Shown here: positions 56,908-64,000 of the stretch, piece after piece
Numbering within the stretch: position 1 is the first letter of the stretch
Layout: each line of letters starts with the position of its first letter
NCBI GenBank assembly: GCA_020726505.1
Contig: JAHLEZ010000010.1
Location: forward strand, 62,001-126,000
DNA length: 64,000 nt
Origin: Leptodontidium sp. MPI-SDFR-AT-0119
Taxonomy: Eukaryota > Ascomycota > Leotiomycetes > Helotiales > Leptodontidiaceae
Direction: 5' to 3'
Notes under the pieces: model-generated
What the model was told of the DNA's origin: nothing
The model's input: the letters and a program-made list of their open reading frames with translations, nothing else
Database searches by the model: none
Made by a program: the position numbers and the translations under genes

Positions 56908-58992
56908 TTAAGGGTTAATTGGTGTATCTTGTAATATAGGACCTAGAGGATCGATTGGCTGAAACTCCGGATTTCCATAGTCGGGATGAGTATACATGAG
57001 AACAGGGTCTATTTGAAGCTTCTCCAGGCGCTCTGCCTCTTCTTTATCTTCGACCTCAAGCCTCTTGATTAGCGTGGCCTGTTGTTTCTCTACTTTATCA
57101 AGGTTCTCTTGAGCTGTTTCTATCTCTTTGATTGCCTTCGCGATGGCCTCATCTCCGACTACTTTCCCCCGCTTTTTAATCTTGACCTCCAACTCATGTT
57201 TCCGCCGTACTAGCACGTTTTGTCGAGTCTCCAAGGCCTTTGCTCTACGGGTTGCCTTTTCCTCACGCTTTTGAGCAACCTTCTTGTTTTTCATACGTAG
57301 AGCCTCACTAGTTTCTAGCACCTTGATTTCTCCACTGATAGTACCGCCGGTCCATTCGACCTTACGCTTTTGCTGTAGCCGTAGGCCTTGCTTGAGCTCT
57401 TCAAAGGCGTTAGACTCAAGATGGGCTGCTCGCAGTGTAATCTCAGCACCTTCAATGATATTATTGACACGTCGAGTAGGAGAGCTTGATAGCGCACTAG
57501 GTCGCTCTTTAAATATCGTCTTAATTTGTCGTAGGCCTTGGAGCGTATCGGTCACGTCGTGTGGGTTGGCGGGGTCGTTAGAAGGAACTAAGTGTGCCGG
57601 TGGGAGATCTGCCTCAAAGATCTTTATAGAGTCGACGGCCTTCTGCTCTAAGTATAGCCACAGGCTAGGAGTAGAGAAACCGCTTTGAATAGTGATCTCG
57701 TCAAGAGCCTCTCTCCGTATTTCTGGCAGGTCCCACATAAAGCTAACGATGTTGTAGTAACATTCACCTTGGCGGACTACACGTCTCACGCACTTGTTAT
57801 ACTAACCTTTGACCTTATTAAAGACCTTAACATCGCATAGTTACATGAAGTGTGTGGAATGCGGTATAAAAGGGACGCGGATAATGTTGTATTCTTGACA
57901 CATGATTTTGAAGGCATCCCCATAGTGTGAAAAGTGGGAATCTATAAGTAAGATAACCGCCGGAGTCTCTTTATCTATACTAAGCTTACTTAGGCTCAAG
58001 TGCTTGATAAAGTGCTTAAGCCAGCGTAGGCCTAGCTCTTCATTTGTGTAACCAGAGTCACTGATTCCGATGAGCTCGTCGCCGGTTTGTTTGCTATTAA
58101 ACTAGTCCTTTTAGTACAAAGATGCGGCGATAATACACATGCCGGGAATCCTTGAGCCGTCTACACAGATACCTTTAATTATCGTCACTTGTCGTCGATC
58201 CTCCGGAGAGAATTCATAGAATTCTTTTATAGCCGCAAGTACGTACACCTTCTTTCCCCGCATAACACCGACTCGGATGCCTCCTTCGTCGAAATTCCAT
58301 ATTCTACTTGCTCTATTAGGATCGTTGAAAATGCGGTACCGTATTAAGATCTTCCGGTAGTCTCTCATCTATTTCCTCAATTACTGTACGTCGTGTGTAG
58401 TCTTTCTCTTATAGTCGATTGGCTTGGAAACTGTTGATCGGATCTTGCGTTTGAATTCCTCCGTATATGTCTAGGTATAAAGAAAAGAGTCAGAAGGACC
58501 TTCATATGTTAGTTTTCGCAGTCGAATAATCGTTCGGATTTACTATCCGATCATCTCCAAATCGGCAACGAATCCCGCAAAGGCTTGAGCCTCAATATAT
58601 TAATATACTACGGTCTCTTCATACTTATTTAAGAGAGGCTTTCTCCCTTAGTTTACTTGTTATCCCTCTCTTAATATACGCCGCATGTTTCTCTAGTGAG
58701 ATTCGTCGGTGATCCCCACGGCTCTACAAGCCTTTGCAACAGAGATTCCGGGGTGGTCTTAGTAGTATGCCTGCGCCTGAGCAATCTTTCTTAGAGACAG
58801 AGGAACTAGCTTCGGTTTCATAGGAACGAGGCTTTTCCGGGGCAATTCAGGTAAAGTCAGTGAACTAAAGACTAGGGTAAAAGGTGGAGAAGAAGGAGGA
58901 GGCGTAGGAGTCTTTGGTTCCGGCGTTTTAGGAGGGCTAGCCGTAGGGAAATCGTCTGGCAGATACCGCCGGGGGACTCTAGAGAAATCCAT
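56908..58992 (-). pseudogene. Pogo-type transposase, RIP-like inactivated
   Basis: Read from 58992 (MDFSRVPRRYLPDDF), the frame keeps the order of a fungal pogo transposase: a Pro-rich leader, a HTH (DHPGISVAKACRAVGITDES, about 58770-58700), then the catalytic core with NFDEGG (58290), LLIDSHFSHYG (57935) and CDVKVF (57825) as the DDE/DDD acids, and a long Arg/Lys/Glu-rich coiled tail (56908-57780). Stops TAA/TAG occur at least nine times, at codons where Gln (CAA/CAG) or Trp (TGG) would be expected, for example before DHPG and after HFM. C-to-T at CpA and G-to-A at TpG are the RIP signature. The last 293 codons remain open. Confidence 0.85.
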
Positions 58993-59133
58993 ATTTACTT
59001 TATGAAGGAGGTCTTAATTATTAGGCGAGGTTGATGCAATTGACGCGTCCAAATCTCAAGAATTACCTTGTAAAAGTCGCGATTTAGGTGTGTTTTAGAG
59101 GCGGCCGCGAGGGACGGAATGAGCCGAGGTACG

Positions 59134-59222
59134 GCGCCAGGCATCAAGGCAACCGGACATCCTAAAAAAACGGACATCCTAAAAAAGCTGACTCTCCAGG
59201 GGAGAGTCAGGGAACTGACGAT
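59134..59222 (-). repeat. Transposon terminal inverted repeat, right
   Basis: Reverse complement of the left repeat over 88 bp with one extra base. It ends GACGAT before the TA target duplication. Confidence 0.9.
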
Positions 59223-59224
59223 TA

Positions 59225-59785
59225 AGCCTTGGTGAGGATTGAGTGAGTGTTGGGGAAATTCCCACTGGGGAATGAGGAGTTTCCTTGTGAGTTCTGCAGG
59301 GTACTGGAGTCAAGATGTAAGTAAGGCTGGGTTATATATTTTTTTTAACCTCTGGGGATGGTTTTAAATTTCTTTGGGTAATGTGGTGTGATATTGTGTG
59401 ATGTTGTTTTGATTGATGTGTATTCTATTTTGCACATACTAGAGAACGTTGGAGGAGAGGAAGGAGACATGGAATTCGGTCGTGGGACCATAAGTGTGGG
59501 AATGACAAGTATGGAGCTTCTGGACTGGGATTTGAGGGATCTACACCAGCCTGAGTCCTGACGCGAGGGGTACATTTGGGAAGTTTAGGTGGTTGGCTTT
59601 CACATCGATTGATGTCCTGCGGTCAGGAGTGGGGAAATGATGTGGCAATGATTTCATTTTGTCATTCCGCTGCCATCTAGACATCATCTACGCCCTATGA
59701 TACAGTGCATATGGTACGGTATGCGCCCCATGCCCATCTAGACTCCCCTTTCCACCCCAGCCTGTCAACAAGCCAGGAAACCCGC
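59225..59785. other. 3' flank of Rpn6 gene
   Basis: This should contain the 3' UTR of the Rpn6 gene. It is partly GT-rich. I see no gene or repeat. Confidence 0.4.
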
Positions 59786-61172
59786 TTATTCAAGCATCGA
59801 CGCCTGGTTAGTATACAGCACATCCACCACACTACTCAGCTTCTCAATCGTGGCCAGCGCGGAATCATATCCTTCATCTCTCTCCGTTTCATCGAAAATG
59901 ATAAGACATCCCGCACCCTGGTCCAAAACACCAATGATGACCTTGTCGAGAATCATCTGACTCAACTTCCGCTCAACTTGCTGCGTGTCCAATCCTACCA
60001 TCTTGGCGATGTGGTCAATCTCCACGCGCGAGAAGGGCTCGATAACTTTGATGAGATTCTGCTCCAACATGGCGTCGTAGAGGCGGCGGAGATGGTTGCG
60101 GATGAATGGGTCGCTGCCGAGCTCGTGTCTGTAATCACCAAGGGCTTTCTCGTACTCTTCGAGGGAACGGTTTGAGTGTGCGCGTGCAACGGCTTTCATG
60201 GCCTCCAGGTTCTTTCCTGCGTACTTGACTGCTTGCTTGCTGGTCATGAGCTGGTTGACGTCGTCGGCGAGATTAAGCATGATCTTGCAGAGAAGCATGT
60301 ATTGAAGGGCGGCGGTGGCTTTCTCGGGCTCGTCTTGTGTGTGGTAACCATCGAGAGCTTCGATGAAGTAGGAGAATGCTGTGTTGAAATCCTTGTCTTC
60401 TGCATGCAGTTTTCCAGATTGCATGTCCAGGCCTGCTTGTAGGAGGGGAGGTGTGTAGACTGATGCGGCTGATGTTCTGGCACTGGTGAGGGCTGCGCGA
60501 CCTTTGGCTACGTTTCCTAGAGCGTGGTAGACCCGGGATTCCAGCAGTTGAACTTCAACGAGCACGAGTTTATCATCGAGGCGCTTGAGCTCTTTGAGCA
60601 GACTATTGATGAGTGTGAGGGCATCGTAGTAGGAGGTTTTGGTCATGTAGAGGGTAACGAGGCGGGTTTCGAGGTTCTGGCGGAGGAAGCCTCGTCGTTC
60701 AGAGGTGGCCCATTCGATGCAGGACTTTGTGACGGTAATTTGGGTATCGGTGGTATCAGGGATGCCATGGAAGAGGTCGAGAAGTTGGCGAACTGTTAAA
60801 AGAGAATATTAGCATTCATTCTTGGGAATCTGCAAGCTGGATTGTCCTCCCATACCTAGCTTTGCTGTCTTTGCCTTTGCGAACGAGGACAACACCGTCC
60901 GACTTGTTGTAATCAGGTCTACCAGCTCATTTGGTTTCCTGATCAATCTGTCAATACCACTCGGCCAATATCCTTTGCATTCCCACTCACTTCTGATCCC
61001 GGTATAGCTCTCCCAAACTGACCAGAGCAGTCTCATACTCTCTTACGGCTGCATCTGAAGTCGCCGAGGGTGTTTTGGAGATGATCTCCTTGTACTGTGC
61101 TTCCGCCTCTCTTGGATTTGACTTCGTCAACTTCTTCGCCTCCACTATCCGTGCCGAGTCTGCTGGTGCCAT
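59786..61172 (-). CDS. RPN6: 26S proteasome regulatory subunit Rpn6 (PSMD11)
   Basis: This PCI protein of the proteasome lid bridges lid and core particle and stabilises the 26S assembly. Three exons (60991-61172, 60856-60938, 59786-60792; GTGAGT and GTATGG donors) give 423 residues. The N-terminal half is a helical TPR-like array (AEAQYKEIISKTPSA, RPNELVDL-like segments, ALTLINSLLKELKRLDDK). The PCI winged helix has the conserved block NLIKVIEPFSRVEIDHIAK, RKLSQMILDK and GVLDQGAGCLIIFDE. It ends in VLYTNQASMLE. It is divergent from SOF1, 207 bp from start codon to start codon. Confidence 0.95.
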
Positions 61173-61379
61173 CTTGAAGTGTGTGGAAGATGGATTTGGT
61201 GTTTATGTTGAGGTTGTTTGGAAGAGCTGTTGCTAGACGCAAGGCAAGCATGCTGGACGCGGCCGCGCTACTGTACAGTCCACGCTAGGCAAGAAGATCC
61301 CTGCAAATCCGATATATTTTTTGATACCGATAAACCTCATCACCCCTCAGGAACATGGCGACTACCTCATAACAGCACA
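61173..61379. promoter_or_regulatory. Bidirectional promoter between RPN6 and SOF1
   Basis: Only 207 bp separate the two start codons of these essential genes. It includes GCGGCCGC (a NotI site, 61259-61266) and an AT-rich part near 61310-61320. Shared regulation is inferred from the spacing. I do not see a clear proteasome-associated control element of the yeast type (GGTGGCAAA). Confidence 0.55.
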
Positions 61380-62770
61380 ATGGTATGTATCCGAATATTC
61401 CAAGTACTATGAATTCTCACTGATCGTGGTATTAGAAAATCAAAGCATTGAGTCGGCCGTCGTCTTCGGCGCAAGCCCCAGGTACATCGGCGCAAAAAGC
61501 ACCTCGAAATCTCGACCCAGCCCTCCATCCATTTGCTCGCTCCCGCGAGTATACCAGAGCCCTCAATGCGACGAAACTAGAGCGGATGTTTGCAGCGCCT
61601 TTCATTGCGCAACTTGGGAAGGGTCATGTCGATGGAGTGTACACCCTTGCGAAGGATCCGAATTCGTTGGAGAGATTTGCCAGTGGAAGCGGTGATGGAA
61701 TTGTCAAGGTCTGGGATTTGACCAGCAGGGATGAGATATGGCATACTTCTGCTCATGAGAATCTGGTCAAGGGCATGTGCTGGACTCAGGACAAGAAACT
61801 CTTGACTTGTGCCAGTGACAGATCGGTCAAACTTTGGTCGCCATACACTACACAACCGGACAGTGCTCCAACGGCAACTTGGCTGGGGACGAACGCATTC
61901 ACGAGTATCTCGCACCATCGCTCGAAAGCTTCCTTCGCAGTCTCGTCGGATGTCATTTCCATTTACGATTTGGAGAAACATACCGCCACCCCAGAAGTCC
62001 TTCGATGGCCCACAACCACGGATACCATCACAAATGTCTCTTTCAATCCAGTCGAAACATCAATTCTTGGGTCTGCCGCAACAGACAGATCTATAGTGCT
62101 ATACGATTTGAGGACATCCATGCCTCTAGCCAGGACCATCTTGAAATTCCCTGGAAATGCGATATCTTGGAACCCCATGGAGGCTATGAATTTCGCTGTT
62201 GCAAGTGAAGACCACAACATCTACATTTTCGATATGAGGAAGATGGACCGGGCACTCAACGTATTGAAGGATCACGTAGCGGCCGTGATGGATGTGGAAT
62301 TCAGCCCTACAGGCGAAGAGCTCGTGTCCGCAAGTTACGACAGAACCGTCAGGTTATGGAGCAGGATGAAGGGACATTCAAGAGACATCTACCACACAAA
62401 ACGCATGCAGCGAGTATTCTCATGCAAATGGACCCCAGACTCGAAATACATTCTCTCTGGCTCCGACGACGGCAACATCCGATTGTGGCGCGCCAATGCC
62501 TCTGAAAGAAGTGGTATCAAGTCCGCGAAGCAGCGACAAGCATTGGAGTACAGCGAAGCCCTGACAGAGAGATATGCACATATGCCTGAGATCCGTCGCA
62601 TCAAGCGACACAGACATATCCCCAAGGTTGTCAAGAAGGCCGGCGAGATCAAGACCGAGGAGCTGAAGGCTATCAAGAGGAGAGAGGAGAACGAGAGGAA
62701 GCACACCAAGAAGCAGCATCGGAAGAGACGTAACGAGAGAGAAAAGATGATCTTGGCGACGGAGAAATAA
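61380..62770 (+). CDS. SOF1: Sof1-like U3 snoRNP protein (DCAF13)
   Basis: A WD40 protein of the small-subunit processome, required for 18S rRNA processing. The first coding exon is only the ATG (61380-61382); a 53-nt intron (GTATGTATCC...ATTAG) follows, and exon 2 (61436-62770) starts KIKALSR, matching the conserved Sof1 N-terminus MKIK. The protein has 445 residues. WD motifs are visible: SGSGDGIVKVWDLTSRDE, CASDRSVKLW, AATDRSIVLYDLR, VASEDHNIYIFDMRK, SASYDRTVRLWSR and SGSDDGNIRLW. The C-terminal Sof1 domain reads RRIKRHRHIPKVVKKA and ends in a Lys/Arg/Glu-rich basic tail. The spliced start is strongly supported by both phase and family. Confidence 0.95.
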
Positions 62771-63643
62771 TCTTGGGCTTACTTGCTTTTCTGGTTGGGC
62801 GTCATGGAAGGGTAAAAGCTTGGGCGTTGGAGGTATCTGGCATTTACTGGCGCTGGCGAATTGAAGGCTTATCTTGACACTCCTTTGCTGTTTGGGAATA
62901 CCAGAAATGGCCAGGGATGTACATAAGAAGACAAAATATCATTACCCTGATTTCTGCCATGTATTCGAGGATTCTGTGTAGCAAGTCCCGAGGTCGTCTT
63001 CCAGAGCGAAGGGCTCCGGTAAATTCCCGAGAAATGTGGATTATAATGCCACTCACAAGAATGTCTATTTTTGACATGAATATGAGAAATACAAGGGAAG
63101 TTTCCACCAAGTGTACCGAAACTAGCTAGCTGGGGCAAAATTGCAAATGCTTTCTTTGTGGTTAGCATGTAAGGAAAACAGGCACTGCTAGCAAGCGAAG
63201 CGAATCTCCGGAATAACCAACCAAGTGAAAAGAAAGCAAAAGGTACTTAAAATAGGATCAGCTAATCCATAATAGCAGATAACAGCACATCTAATGACGA
63301 TATGTCATATGCGGCTTCTTCAGAGAGTTTGAAACCTTGCCAGTGCATTAACCGTGCCCAAGACACCTCTATTATGCATGATTGTCGTCGGATTTAGAAA
63401 CAAAACTAAGCCTGACGGCCTCCGCAAACGTGTTTGGAGTGTTTGCTATTTTAATTTCAATATTTGGGTGTATATAGTGGGCTGGGGTTGAGTGGGAAGA
63501 TGGTGAATTGCTCTTGTCAAATTCAACTTATTCGGTTCAGCTTGCTAGTGTTAAGATTTCAACGGTATTTCTATCAGTGGATCTCTCAACTACTTTGCTC
63601 CTCACAAGAGCAGGCTATTTAAAGTGATATACAACATGCTATC
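62771..63643. other. Intergenic region between convergent genes
   Basis: About 0.9 kb holding the ends of SOF1 and of the next minus-strand gene. Frames up to 99 codons lack family resemblance. I see no repeat or RNA. Confidence 0.4.
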
Positions 63644-64000
63644 TTACGATTTTCGCAACACCGAGTCGCAGGGAAAAGTCTGCTTCCTCCTTGGAGCAAT
63701 AGGAGCACCCTCCCACGCTTCCTTCGAAGGAACAGTCTCCCCCTTCACAACAAGCGACAAACAACCCAGCAGCCCACCATCTCCGATCCTACTTCCAGGG
63801 AGACAAACCGCATAAGCCTTCATACAAGCTCGATCTTCGATATCGACTCTCCCGACCTTCATGATTCGGTCCTCGAATAGGTGGGTTTGTGGACCAGCAT
63901 GTCGATTTAGTACAGCTTCGTTCCCGATACTGACCATGTCGTATTCCGTGATATCGTTGGAGAGGAGGGTTGTTCGATGACCAATATGGACGCCCATTAG
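63644..64000 (-). CDS. Hexapeptide-repeat (LpxA-like) domain, C-terminal part
   Basis: The last 117 or so residues of a larger gene that starts beyond the right edge; the frame is still open at the edge. The segment reads MGVHIGHRTTLLSND, DMVSIGNEAVLNRHAG and GSRIGDGGLLGCLSL, the [LIV]-G-x4 pattern of a left-handed parallel beta-helix, and closes with EAWEGAPIAPRRK, a usual end in acyltransferase-like domains. In fungi this end occurs on large proteins with an adenylation and carrier domain (NRPS-like, TIGR02353-type). The adenylation part would lie outside the window, so the full architecture is not shown. Confidence 0.65.
   Translation of the reverse strand, partial: LMGVHIGHRTTLLSNDITEYDMVSIGNEAVLNRHAGPQTHLFEDRIMKVGRVDIEDRACMKAYAVCLPGSRIGDGGLLGCLSLVVKGETVPSKEAWEGAPIAPRRKQTFPCDSVLRKS

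Larger units (their letters stand above)
56463..59222 (-). mobile_element. Pogo/Fot-type DNA transposon, inactivated
   Basis: A 2760-bp element with about 88-bp terminal inverted repeats (56463-56550 and 59134-59222), starting ATCGTCAGTTCCCTGACT and differing by one indel. A TA on each side (56461-56462, 59223-59224) is the target duplication expected for Tc1/mariner-superfamily elements. Each repeat contains a short palindrome (CTGACTCTCC/GGAGAGTCAG) and two tandem TTTTTTAGGATGTCCG units. The transposase lies on the minus strand and is full of stops. The near-identical ends versus the decayed interior suggest mutation concentrated in the coding part. Confidence 0.9.

Noticed and set aside
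63644..64000. Secondary metabolite gene cluster at the right edge
   Set aside because: Only the tail of one NRPS-like protein is visible and its neighbours are housekeeping genes.

Overview
The window reads as a filamentous ascomycete (Pezizomycotina) chromosome segment. Genes are separated by 0.2-2 kb, carry short introns of about 45-120 nt with GTRNGT-type donors and CTAAC/CTGAT-like branch regions, and encode typical fungal families. A polygalacturonase, a secreted cysteine-rich protein and a secreted serine protease suggest a plant- or litter-associated lifestyle. Leotiomycetes would fit, but nothing in the sequence proves it.

Layout. 0-15.8 kb is mostly housekeeping: the 3' end of mitochondrial enoyl-CoA hydratase, AP-2 alpha adaptin, a complex I assembly methyltransferase (NDUFAF5-like), a membrane-anchored RlpA-like barrel protein, a possible cap-binding-protein remnant, an unrecognised conserved-looking gene with one frameshift, two small membrane proteins and tyrosyl-DNA phosphodiesterase with three ubiquitin-interacting motifs. 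17.9-23.5 kb is a block of decaying accessory genes: a DUF7580-type protein, a C2H2-finger protein and a sulfotransferase-like protein, each with several disabling changes. 24-37 kb is accessory and gene-poor: a chymotrypsin-fold protease, a 5S rRNA fragment and a complete 5S gene, an F-box protein, a minimal kinase-like protein, a broken membrane protein, a MITE with 30-bp terminal inverted repeats, tandem repeats and a dispersed 170-bp repeat. 38-42 kb holds the polygalacturonase and the eight-cysteine secreted protein.

42.7-64 kb returns to housekeeping: a Golgi-type glycosyltransferase-like protein, a COG7-like protein, a 1223-residue PARP fused to a UBE2Q-like ubiquitin-conjugating domain, an Sds3-like chromatin protein, proteasome subunit Rpn6 and the U3 processome protein Sof1 (the last two divergent, 207 bp apart), and the end of a hexapeptide-repeat enzyme cut by the window edge. 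A 2.76-kb pogo/Fot-type DNA transposon, inactivated by RIP-like transitions, lies between the Sds3-like gene and Rpn6.

The most interesting coding feature is the E2-PARP fusion, which joins ubiquitin and ADP-ribose chemistry in one chain. The same window holds a TDP1 with three ubiquitin-binding motifs; any functional link between them is speculation. Exon borders were assigned by eye from splice motifs, reading frame and family similarity recalled from knowledge; no search was run.
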